Below the pieces are notes generated by a model. It had not been told where the DNA came from, did not search any database, and worked only from the letters and a program-made list of their open reading frames with translations. A stretch of DNA of 22,414 bases from DASZHJ01 sp035263705 (lineage in GTDB: Bacteria; Pseudomonadota; Alphaproteobacteria; ATCC43930; CGMCC-115725), in contig DATFRA010000150.1 in the NCBI GenBank assembly GCA_035263705.1, positions 1 through 22,414 on the forward strand, given 5' to 3'. The position numbers and the translations under genes were made by a program. Below, piece by piece: positions 14,821 through 21,115 of the stretch (positions within the stretch are counted from its first letter, which is position 1; every line of letters begins with the position of its first letter).

Positions 14821-15450
14821 ATGAACTACACGGACACCACGAAGAAGCTCGCGGAGTACCGGCGTCAGATCGACGCGCTCCGCGCGAAGATGCGTACCGC
14901 GCAGGCCGCGACAGAGCCGCAGGAAGTCGAGAACTACGCCCTCGCGGCGCCCGAAGCGACGACCCATCTCTCCGATCTCTTCGGAAAGAAGGACGACCTC
15001 ATCGTGATCCACAACATGGGTGCATCCTGCGTCTACTGCACGCTGTGGGCCGACGGCTACAACGGCATCTATCCGCACCTCGCGGATCGCGCGGCCTTCG
15101 TGGTGGCCAGCCCGGATCCGCCCGCCACCCAGCAGAGGTTCGCGGCAAGCCGCGGCTGGCGCTTTCCCATGGTGAGCCACCAGGGCACCAGCTTCGCCGC
15201 CGACATGGGCTATCGGTCCGAGGAGGGCAGCTGGCTTCCCGGCATCTGCGTGTTCCGCCGCGACGGCAAGCGCGTGCTCCGCGTCGCCGACGCGCCGCTG
15301 CATCCCGGCGACGACTTCTGCGCGCTCTGGCACATGTTCGACATGCTCCAGGGCGGCCCGGGCGACTGGGAACCTCGCTTCAAGTACCCTGCGCGCACGG
15401 ACGTGGCCTCGCGCGTAGCGAGGCCACGCTCGCGATTACGGAAACCTTAG
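14821..15450 (+). CDS. DUF899 thioredoxin-like protein (second copy)
   Basis: The product is 210 residues and a diverged paralogue of the preceding gene. It keeps the helix, THLSDLFGKKDDLIVIHNMG and the site GASCVYCTLWADGYNG with C70-x2-C73, plus a WLPGICVFRRDG strand and a C-terminal FCALWHMFDMLQGGPGDWEP. It is shorter than the first copy in the central region. The ATG at 14821 has AGGAG eight bases upstream and lies 20 bp after the first copy. Its TAG stop overlaps the stop of the convergent DUF2384 gene. The same frame is open far upstream, but only because of GC-rich codon bias. Confidence 0.92.
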   Translation: MNYTDTTKKLAEYRRQIDALRAKMRTAQAATEPQEVENYALAAPEATTHLSDLFGKKDDLIVIHNMGASCVYCTLWADGYNGIYPHLADRAAFVVASPDPPATQQRFAASRGWRFPMVSHQGTSFAADMGYRSEEGSWLPGICVFRRDGKRVLRVADAPLHPGDDFCALWHMFDMLQGGPGDWEPRFKYPARTDVASRVARPRSRLRKP

Positions 15451-15659
15451 GAGCGGCGCTTTCCGACGGCTTTGAGCGGCGTTTTCGCGCGCTCGAGCTC
15501 GAGCAGCACCACGCGCGCGCCCTCCTTCGAGCGCGCGAGTTCGGCGGGCGCCATGCCATCGAGAAGCTTGCTGGGCTTCCGCATCCATACATGTGCGTGA
15601 TCACCCAGAATCTTGCGCGCCTCGTCCTCGACGCGGAGCGCGGTGTCCTGATCGGTCAT
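15447..15659 (-). CDS. Short DUF2384 (Xre/MbcA/ParS-type antitoxin) protein without a toxin partner
   Basis: The product is 70 residues. ARKILGDHAHVWMRKPSKLL followed by DGMAPAELARSKEGARVVLL matches the C-terminal toxin-binding domain of Xre/MbcA/ParS antitoxins (LG...W...P...LDG..P.EL..S.EGA..V). The DNA-binding Xre region that usually precedes it is absent, and no RES-domain toxin lies beside it. The start is ATG 15659 with GAGGGA upstream. A longer open frame to 15905 has no family similarity and runs into the folate gene. It may be a relic or a stand-alone regulator. Its TAA stop overlaps the TAG of the DUF899 gene. Confidence 0.75.
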   Translation of the reverse strand: MTDQDTALRVEDEARKILGDHAHVWMRKPSKLLDGMAPAELARSKEGARVVLLELERAKTPLKAVGKRRS

Positions 15660-15725
15660 GACGCGCGGGTCCCTCTTCGTTGGCTCGTGTCCCGGAGCTC
15701 CCCAGCTATAGCAATAGGCGTCGCA

Positions 15726-15789
15726 CATTCGCAACCTGTCCCATCGTGTTACATCTATGTTACAGCGCGAATGCCTGTGTGCATTCTGC
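15726..15789 (+). promoter_or_regulatory. Leader with two mutually exclusive hairpins before the folate genes
   Basis: GCGAATG at 15767-15773 can pair with CATTCGC at 15726-15732 or, as GAATGC, with GCATTC at 15781-15786. Both pairings are perfect over 6-7 bases and share the same segment. This could be an RNA switch in the 5' leader of the cyclo-ligase gene or simply overlapping DNA operators. Confidence 0.25.
15747..15764. promoter_or_regulatory. Direct repeat TGTTACA-N4-TGTTACA, candidate regulator site
   Basis: Two identical heptamers, TGTTACA at 15747-15753 and 15758-15764, are 11 bp apart (one helical turn). They lie in the 158-bp gap between the divergent DUF2384 and cyclo-ligase genes. 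Such head-to-tail repeats are typical of OmpR/PhoB-class response regulators. Which regulator binds is unknown. Confidence 0.45.
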
Positions 15790-15817
15790 GCCGGCTGAAC
15801 GACTTCACAGGGGACAA

Positions 15818-16411
15818 ATGGAGAATTGGGCGGAGATTCGCGATTGGCGTAAGGCCGAACGCGCACGGCTGATCGCCGAGCGCATGGGGCTCCGTGGCGA
15901 GGCACGAGCGCGTCACAATGCCGCGATCACTGGTGTCCTGCAGAGGCTCCTGTCGCCGGACATGATCATCGGCTTCTACTGGCCGATCCGTGGCGAATAC
16001 GATGCCCGCAAGCTCATCACGGCGCTGCTCGATCGAGGCGGGCGCGCGGCGATGCCAGTCATTCTTCAAAAAGGCGCGCCGCTGGTGTTTCGCGCTTGGC
16101 ATCCCGACGTGCGCATGGAGAACGGCTTCTGGGACATCCCGGTCCCAGCAGACGATGACAGGGTTGTTCCGACCACCCTGCTGGTTCCCCTAGTCGGCTT
16201 CGACGACACGGGCTACCGACTGGGGTACGGCGGCGGATACTATGACCGCACCCTCGCGAGCCTGCCCGCCAGCCCCCTCGCCATCGGCGTGGGATATGAG
16301 CTCGCGCATCTCCGGACGATCTATCCGCAACCCCATGATATACCCATGAGCGCGATCGTGACGGAGGGCCGTGTCCAACGCGGCCTCGCCAGAGGGGCGG
16401 TCACTTATTGA
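15818..16411 (+). CDS. 5-formyltetrahydrofolate cyclo-ligase
   Basis: The product is 197 residues and converts 5-formyl-THF to 5,10-methenyl-THF using ATP in the cytoplasm. The family signature is plain: IIGFYWPIRGEYDARKLI at 50-67, RAAMPVILQKGAPLVFRAW at 76-94, LLVPLVGFDDTGYRLGYGGG at 121-140 and the folate/ATP-site motif GYGGGYYDR at 136-144. Length is normal for the family. The ATG at 15818 has CAGGGGA just upstream; the frame is open to 15680, but the family similarity begins at this ATG. It precedes the formate-THF ligase gene by 24 bp, so the two probably form one transcript that feeds the THF one-carbon pool. Confidence 0.95.
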   Translation: MENWAEIRDWRKAERARLIAERMGLRGEARARHNAAITGVLQRLLSPDMIIGFYWPIRGEYDARKLITALLDRGGRAAMPVILQKGAPLVFRAWHPDVRMENGFWDIPVPADDDRVVPTTLLVPLVGFDDTGYRLGYGGGYYDRTLASLPASPLAIGVGYELAHLRTIYPQPHDIPMSAIVTEGRVQRGLARGAVTY

Positions 16412-16435
16412 GCAGGCGATAACCAGAGGACCACC

Positions 16436-18133
16436 ATGAACGAGCAGCACAAGCAGCCGAAATCCGACATCGAGATTGCGCAGGCTGCGCGCATGCGGCC
16501 GATCGTCGATGTCGGCCGCGACAAGCTCGGCGTTCCCGCCGACGCCCTGCTGAACTACGGCCCCTACAAGGCCAAGGTGTCGCTCGACTACATCAAGAGC
16601 CTCGCGGACCGGCCGGAAGGCAGGCTGATCCTGGTCTCGGCAATCACACCCACCCCGGCGGGGGAAGGCAAGACGACCACGACCGTCGGGCTCGGCGACG
16701 CGCTCAACCACATCGGCAAGAAAGCGGCGATCTGCCTCCGCGAGCCGAGCCTCGGGCCCTGCTTCGGCATGAAGGGCGGTGCCGCCGGCGGCGGCTACGC
16801 GCAGGTTGTGCCGATGGAGGACATCAACCTGCATTTCACCGGCGATTTCCACGCCATCGGCACCGCGAACAACCTGCTCGCGGCCATGGTCGACAACCAC
16901 ATCTACTGGGGCAACGAGCTTGGCATTGATCCCCGCCGTGTCTCTTGGCGGCGGTGCATGGACATGAACGACCGGGCGCTGCGCTCCATCGTGAGCTCGC
17001 TCGGCGGCGTCGCCAACGGTTTCCCGCGTGAAGACGGCTTCGATATCACCGTCGCTTCGGAGGTGATGGCGATCTTCTGCCTCTCGAAGGACCTCGACGA
17101 CCTGCGGCAGCGGCTTGGCAAGATCATCGTGGCACAGACCCGCAACCGGACGCCGGTGCGTGCGTCCGACGTCAAGGCCGACGGCTCCATGACGGCGCTG
17201 CTCAAGGAGGCACTCGCGCCCAACCTGGTGCAGACGCTCGAGAACAACCCCGCCTTCATCCACGGCGGCCCATTTGCCAACATCGCCCATGGATGCAATT
17301 CCGTGATCGCCACCAAGACCGCGCTCAAGCTCGTGGACTACGTGGTGACCGAGGCGGGGTTCGGCGCCGATCTCGGCGGCGAGAAATTCATCGACATCAA
17401 ATGCCGTAAGGCCGGGCTAAGGCCGGATTGCGTGGTCCTTGTCGCGACCATCCGCGCGCTCAAGATGCACGGCGGCGTCGAGAAGCAGGACCTCAAGACC
17501 GAGAACCTCGCTGCCCTCAAGAAAGGCTTCGCCAATCTCGAGCGGCACGTGCACAACCTCCGCGAGCGCTTCGGCCTGCCGGTGGTGGTCTCGGTCAACC
17601 GCTTCAGCGCCGACACCTCGGCCGAGGTCAGCTTGCTGCGCGAGCTCTGTGCCAAGCTCGAGGTCGACTGCTTGATCGCGGACCACTGGGCGACCGGTGG
17701 CGTGGGTGCGGCAGAGGTCGCGAAGACCGTGGTGCGCCTAGTGGAGAAGGCGAGCTCCGGCTTCAGATTCCTCTATCCCGACGAGATGCCGCTTTGGGAC
17801 AAGGTCAAGACCATCGCGCAGCAGATCTACGGCGCCTCGGACATCACCGGCGATCAGTCGATCCGCAACCGCTTCAAGGAGCTGCAGGCCGAGGGTTTCG
17901 GCCATCTGCCGGTCTGCATCGCCAAGACGCAGTTCAGCTTCACCACCGACGCCGCGCTCAAGGGCGCGCCCTCGAACCACGTGGTGCCGGTGCGCGAGGT
18001 GCGGCTCTCCGCTGGAGCCGAGTTCGTGGTGGCGATCTGCGGCGACATCATGACCATGCCGGGCCTCCCCAAGGTCCCCGCCGCCAACAACATCTCCGTC
18101 GACGCCGGGGGCCGGATCACAGGGTTGTTCTAG
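16436..18133 (+). CDS. fhs: Formate-tetrahydrofolate ligase
   Basis: The product is 565 residues and joins formate to THF with ATP to give 10-formyl-THF; the reaction can run backwards to yield ATP from formyl-THF. The P-loop is TPTPAGEGKTTTTVGL from residue 71, followed by the conserved LREPSLGPCFGMKGGAAGGG (101-120). FHAIGTANNLLAAMVDNHIY, EAGFGADLGGEKF and the C-terminal AICGDIMTMPGLPKVPAAN are also family hallmarks. Length is normal. It follows the cyclo-ligase by 24 bp and precedes the corrinoid operon by 147 bp. In this context it links formate with the methyl-THF used or made by the corrinoid enzymes downstream; the direction in vivo cannot be read from sequence. Confidence 0.97.
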   Translation: MNEQHKQPKSDIEIAQAARMRPIVDVGRDKLGVPADALLNYGPYKAKVSLDYIKSLADRPEGRLILVSAITPTPAGEGKTTTTVGLGDALNHIGKKAAICLREPSLGPCFGMKGGAAGGGYAQVVPMEDINLHFTGDFHAIGTANNLLAAMVDNHIYWGNELGIDPRRVSWRRCMDMNDRALRSIVSSLGGVANGFPREDGFDITVASEVMAIFCLSKDLDDLRQRLGKIIVAQTRNRTPVRASDVKADGSMTALLKEALAPNLVQTLENNPAFIHGGPFANIAHGCNSVIATKTALKLVDYVVTEAGFGADLGGEKFIDIKCRKAGLRPDCVVLVATIRALKMHGGVEKQDLKTENLAALKKGFANLERHVHNLRERFGLPVVVSVNRFSADTSAEVSLLRELCAKLEVDCLIADHWATGGVGAAEVAKTVVRLVEKASSGFRFLYPDEMPLWDKVKTIAQQIYGASDITGDQSIRNRFKELQAEGFGHLPVCIAKTQFSFTTDAALKGAPSNHVVPVREVRLSAGAEFVVAICGDIMTMPGLPKVPAANNISVDAGGRITGLF

Positions 18134-18189
18134 CGCAGCAGGGAAGGCCCAAGAGGCTGATCCTTGCGGCACCGCGCCGCACCATGCTA

Positions 18190-18243
18190 TGTCGCTTTCT
18201 GGAAAGAAACTGTCGCATTCCGCAATATTCGGAAAAGCGACAG
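18190..18243. promoter_or_regulatory. Triple TGTCGC half-site operator upstream of the corrinoid operon
   Basis: TGTCGC occurs at 18190-18195 and again at 18211-18216, exactly 21 bp apart, and inverted (GCGACA) at 18237-18242. All three are followed by a similar tail (TTTCTGGAA, ATTCCGCAA and, on the other strand, TTTTCCGAA). The second and third copies form a large inverted repeat at 18210-18243 (CTGTCGC/GCGACAG, inner TTCCG/CGGAA). From memory, the Pseudomonas aeruginosa AraC-type ArgR uses direct half-sites TGTCGC-N8-AA-N5, also a 21-bp unit; the first copy here fits it fully. A related GATase1/AraC-type activator is likely. Confidence 0.65.
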
Positions 18244-18280
18244 CGGGCAAAATTAGTCATTCTCCCAAAGAGGTTTCGGC

Positions 18281-19000
18281 ATGGCTGAGGGTGACGATCT
18301 CGACCTGAACTCGCTCAATGACGCAGAGCTGGTCGAGCAGATGCATGACGACCTCTACGACGGGCTCAGGGACGAGATCGTCCAGGGCACCAAGATCCTC
18401 CTGGAGCGCGGCTGGAGCGCGGAGAAGGTGCTCAACGAGGCGCTGGTCGACGGCATGCGCATCGTCGGCATCGACTTCCGCGACGGAATTCTTTTCGTCC
18501 CGGAAGTGCTCCTCGCCGCCAACGCCATGAAAGGCGGCATGGAGATCCTCCGCCCGATCCTCGCCAAGTCCGACATCGAGCCGATTGGCAAGATCGTCAT
18601 CGGCACCGTCAAGGGCGACGTGCACGACATCGGCAAGAACCTCGTGGGCATGATGCTCGAGGGCGCGGGCTTCGAAGTGATCGACCTCGGCATCAACAAC
18701 CCCGTCGAGAAATATCTGGCAGCGCTCGAGCAGCATCGGCCGGACATCCTCGGCATGTCGGCGCTGCTCACGACCACCATGCCCTACATGAAGGTCGTGA
18801 TCGACACGCTCCGGGAGAAGGGGCTGCGCGACGACTACATCGTGCTGGTGGGCGGCGCGCCCCTCAACGAGAACTTCGCCAAGGCCGTGGGCGCCGATGC
18901 CTATTGCCGCGACGCCGCCATGGCGGTCGAGACGGCGAAGCGGCTGATCGCCGAGCGGCGGCAGGCGCCGAGCCTGCGCAAGGAGGCTGCGGCGTCGTGA
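18281..19000 (+). CDS. Corrinoid (B12-binding) protein, MtbC/MttC-like
   Basis: The product is 239 residues. A helical cap domain (residues 12-95, VLNEALVDGMRIVGIDFRDG, FVPEVLLAANAMKGGM) is followed by a Rossmann-like B12 domain (102-230). The cobalt-ligand motif is GDVHDIGKN, with D113-x-H115-x2-G118; the SALLTTTMPYM and LVGGAPLN loops complete the site. Such proteins carry the methyl group on cobalt between two methyltransferases, as in methylamine/betaine demethylation or in split methionine synthases. It is the first gene after the operator-rich gap, with AGAGG eight bases before its ATG. Its stop overlaps the next gene's GTG by 4 bp, showing translational coupling. The partner that supplies or accepts the methyl group on the other side is not in the window. 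Confidence 0.95.
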   Translation: MAEGDDLDLNSLNDAELVEQMHDDLYDGLRDEIVQGTKILLERGWSAEKVLNEALVDGMRIVGIDFRDGILFVPEVLLAANAMKGGMEILRPILAKSDIEPIGKIVIGTVKGDVHDIGKNLVGMMLEGAGFEVIDLGINNPVEKYLAALEQHRPDILGMSALLTTTMPYMKVVIDTLREKGLRDDYIVLVGGAPLNENFAKAVGADAYCRDAAMAVETAKRLIAERRQAPSLRKEAAAS

Positions 19001-19638
19001 CCAAGAAGCGCCCTCTCCTGCTCATCGCCTGCGGCGCGCTGGCGCACGAGGTGATGGCGGTGCTGCGCATGAGCAAGCTCGAGGGCGTCGAGGTGCAGTG
19101 CTTGCCGGCGAAGCTGCACAACACGCCGCAGCACATCCCCGAGGCCGTGCGCGCCAAGATCCGCGAGGAGCGCCCGCGCTTCGAGCGCATGCTTGTGCTC
19201 TATGGCGATTGCGGCACGGGCGGTTTGCTCGACCAGGTGCTCGCCGAGGAAGGCGTCGAGCGGATCGCCGGCGCCCACTGCTACGAGTTCTTCGCGACCA
19301 CGCCCGTCTTCACGGAGATGTCGGACGCGGAGCCCGCGAGCTTCTACCTCACGGATTTTCTGGTGCGCCACTTCGATCGGCTAGTCTGGAAAGGGCTCGG
19401 CATCGACCGGCACCCGCAACTGCTGCCGCTCTATTTCGGCAACTACCGGCGGCTGATCTATCTCGCGCAGACCGATGTTCCCGCGTTGCGCACGAAGGCG
19501 AGGCACGCAGCCGAGCGGTTGGGCCTCGCTTATGAATACCGATTCACCGGCTACGGCGACCTGCGGCCCGCGATCTCCGCAGCCGCGGCGGCGAGCGAGC
19601 TTCTTCCGATCCGAGCAGCGGCCGCTCCGGCGGTCTGA
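18997..19638 (+). CDS. DUF1638 domain protein
   Basis: The product is 213 residues starting with a GTG that overlaps the preceding TGA (GTGA), with AAGGAGG upstream. It matches DUF1638: LLLIACGALAHEV near the start, then CLPAKLHNTPQHIPEAVRAK, the strongly conserved VLYGDCGTGG (68-76) and IAGAHCYEFFA (90-100). The conserved cysteines (12, 35, 72 and 95) and histidines suggest a metal or cofactor site, but no activity is established that I know of. DUF1638 genes recur beside corrinoid methyltransferase genes, and I recall one in the set needed for the split methionine synthase of marine Rhodobacterales. Its place inside this tightly coupled operon supports a direct role in the corrinoid cycle. 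Confidence 0.9.
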   Translation: MTKKRPLLLIACGALAHEVMAVLRMSKLEGVEVQCLPAKLHNTPQHIPEAVRAKIREERPRFERMLVLYGDCGTGGLLDQVLAEEGVERIAGAHCYEFFATTPVFTEMSDAEPASFYLTDFLVRHFDRLVWKGLGIDRHPQLLPLYFGNYRRLIYLAQTDVPALRTKARHAAERLGLAYEYRFTGYGDLRPAISAAAAASELLPIRAAAAPAV

Positions 19639-19643
19639 GAGCG

Positions 19644-20099
19644 ATGTATCAAGTGCGCCTCTGGTCGACGCGCCACGCGCGCGGCCTCGAGACCCTCTAT
19701 CAAGCCTTCGAGCGGGTGCTGGTCGCCCTCGATCCCCTCTGGCGCCGCATCGGCTACCAGCGGCTCGAGCGTCCCGTCGCCGCGCTCGAGCGCGCGGTCA
19801 AGGGCCTCTTTTTCGATTGCCAGATGTGCGGGCAGTGCGCGCTCAGTGACACCGGCATGACCTGCCCGATGAATTGCCCGAAGGCCATGCGCAACGGCCC
19901 CTGCGGCGGCGTGCGCCCCGATGGCTTCTGCGAGGTGAAACCCGCCATGCGCTGTGTCTGGGTGCAGGCCTTCGAGGGGAGCGAGCGCATGCGACGCGGG
20001 AGCGACGCGATCCGCGTCGTGCGGCCCGCCGTCGACCGGCGCCTCGAAGGGACCTCTTCGTGGCTCCGCGTCGCGCGCGAGAAGGCGGCAACGCCATGA
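19644..20099 (+). CDS. MetV-like cysteine-rich partner of methylenetetrahydrofolate reductase
   Basis: The product is 151 residues and corresponds to the domain known as methylene-tetrahydrofolate reductase C-terminal (MetV in acetogens). Eight cysteines are spaced C59-x2-C62-x2-C65-x8-C74-x3-C78-x8-C87-x8-C96-x7-C104, around FDCQMCGQCALSDTGMTC and NGPCGG. This is a metal-cluster-type pattern, zinc or iron-sulfur. The N-terminal 55 residues are helical and basic, the C-terminus Arg-rich. It starts 5 bp after DUF1638 and its TGA overlaps the ATG of the MetF-like gene by 4 bp, which matches the MetV-MetF pairing. It probably passes electrons to, or stabilises, the reductase. The electron donor is unknown. 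Confidence 0.88.
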   Translation: MYQVRLWSTRHARGLETLYQAFERVLVALDPLWRRIGYQRLERPVAALERAVKGLFFDCQMCGQCALSDTGMTCPMNCPKAMRNGPCGGVRPDGFCEVKPAMRCVWVQAFEGSERMRRGSDAIRVVRPAVDRRLEGTSSWLRVAREKAATP

Positions 20100-21115
20100 T
20101 CTTCGCCGACGAGCCGGCACCGGGCGCGCCGCTGCCGATCCTGCCGGGCCACAGCTCGCCTGGCCGCTTCGAGCGCGTGCTCCGCGCGGGTGCCTTCGCG
20201 GTCACCGCCGAGCTCTCGCCGCCGGACTCCGCCGATCCCGAAGATGTGTATGTGCGGGCACGAGTCTTCGACGGCCGCGTTGACGCCATCAATGCGACGG
20301 ACGGCAGTGGCGCCAATTGCCACATGTCGAGCGTCGCGGTGTGCGCGCTGCTCACGCGCGTCGGATACTCGCCGATCCTGCAGATCTCCTGCCGCGATCG
20401 GAACCGGATCGCGATTCAGGGTGACATCCTCGGCGCCGCCGCCATGGGCGTCTGCAACCTGCTGTGCTTGACCGGCGACGGCGTGCAGGCGGGCGACCAC
20501 CCGCAGGCGAAACCGGTGTTCGATCTCGATTGCATGTCGCTGACGGAGATTGCGCGGCGGCTTCGCGACGAGGGCAAGTTTGAGAGCGGCCGCCCGCTCA
20601 CCAACCGACCGAAGATGTTCCTGGGCGCGGTCGAGAACCCCTTCGCGCCGCCCTACGACTGGCGGCCGCTGCGCCTCGCGAAGAAAGTTGCCGCCGGCGC
20701 CCAGTTCATCCAGACGCAGTACTGCTTCGACCTGCCGCTGCTCCGCCGGTTCATGGCGCGCCTCGACGCCCTCGGCCTGCTCGAGCAGGTTTTCATTCTG
20801 ATCGGTGTGGGACCCCTGCCCTCCGCGAAGACGGCGCAGTGGCTGCGCCACCATGTCGCCGGCGTGCACATCCCCGATGCCGTGGTGGAGCGCCTCGCGG
20901 GCGCCGCAAAGCCCAAGGCAGAGGGCCGCAAGCTCTGCATCGAGCTCATCCAGGAAATCCGCGAGATCAAGGGTGTCGCCGGCGTGCACGTCATGGCCTA
21001 TCGCCAGGAGGAGGCCGTGGCCGAGGTGATCGACGCCTCGGGCGTGCTCAATGGCCGCATCCCCTGGTACCCCGAGAGACACAAGAATTTGCTGCAGGAG
21101 AAAGTCGCACCATGA
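20096..21115 (+). CDS. Methylenetetrahydrofolate reductase, MetF-like
   Basis: The product is a 339-residue FAD-dependent TIM-barrel reductase interconverting methylene-THF and methyl-THF. Visible family features are FAVTAELSPP (34-43; E39 is at the position of the catalytic Glu), NATDGSGANCHMSS (66-79), ILQISCRDRNRIAIQGDILG (94-113), LLCLTGDG (122-129), FLGAVENPF (175-183) and FIQTQYCFDLPLLRRF (204-219). The start is ATG 20096, overlapping the MetV-like stop by 4 bp; a longer frame upstream only covers the MetV gene. The stop overlaps the next gene by 4 bp. With MetV and a methyl-THF:corrinoid methyltransferase beside it, it is probably dedicated to the corrinoid pathway and need not be the housekeeping MetF. 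Confidence 0.93.
   Translation: MIFADEPAPGAPLPILPGHSSPGRFERVLRAGAFAVTAELSPPDSADPEDVYVRARVFDGRVDAINATDGSGANCHMSSVAVCALLTRVGYSPILQISCRDRNRIAIQGDILGAAAMGVCNLLCLTGDGVQAGDHPQAKPVFDLDCMSLTEIARRLRDEGKFESGRPLTNRPKMFLGAVENPFAPPYDWRPLRLAKKVAAGAQFIQTQYCFDLPLLRRFMARLDALGLLEQVFILIGVGPLPSAKTAQWLRHHVAGVHIPDAVVERLAGAAKPKAEGRKLCIELIQEIREIKGVAGVHVMAYRQEEAVAEVIDASGVLNGRIPWYPERHKNLLQEKVAP

Noticed and set aside
13591..15450. A 619-codon open frame on the plus strand running through the ArsR gene and the first DUF899 gene into the second DUF899 gene.
   Set aside because: Only the part from 14821 has family similarity. The upstream 410 codons are Arg/Ala/Pro-rich out-of-frame translation of two well-supported genes, a normal effect of high GC.
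15660..15817. Possible 6S RNA gene upstream of the cyclo-ligase, a common location for ssrS.
   Set aside because: The gap is just long enough, but I cannot find a long closing stem with a central open bubble, and the two short hairpins explain the pairing better. A covariance-model search would decide.
16190..17290. A 366-codon minus-strand frame opposite the cyclo-ligase end and fhs.
   Set aside because: Composition is typical of the antisense of a GC-rich gene; no family features, and fhs on the other strand is certain.
19754..21082. A 442-codon minus-strand frame opposite the MetV and MetF genes.
   Set aside because: No motifs, shadow composition, and the plus-strand genes are coupled by ATGA overlaps and clearly recognised.
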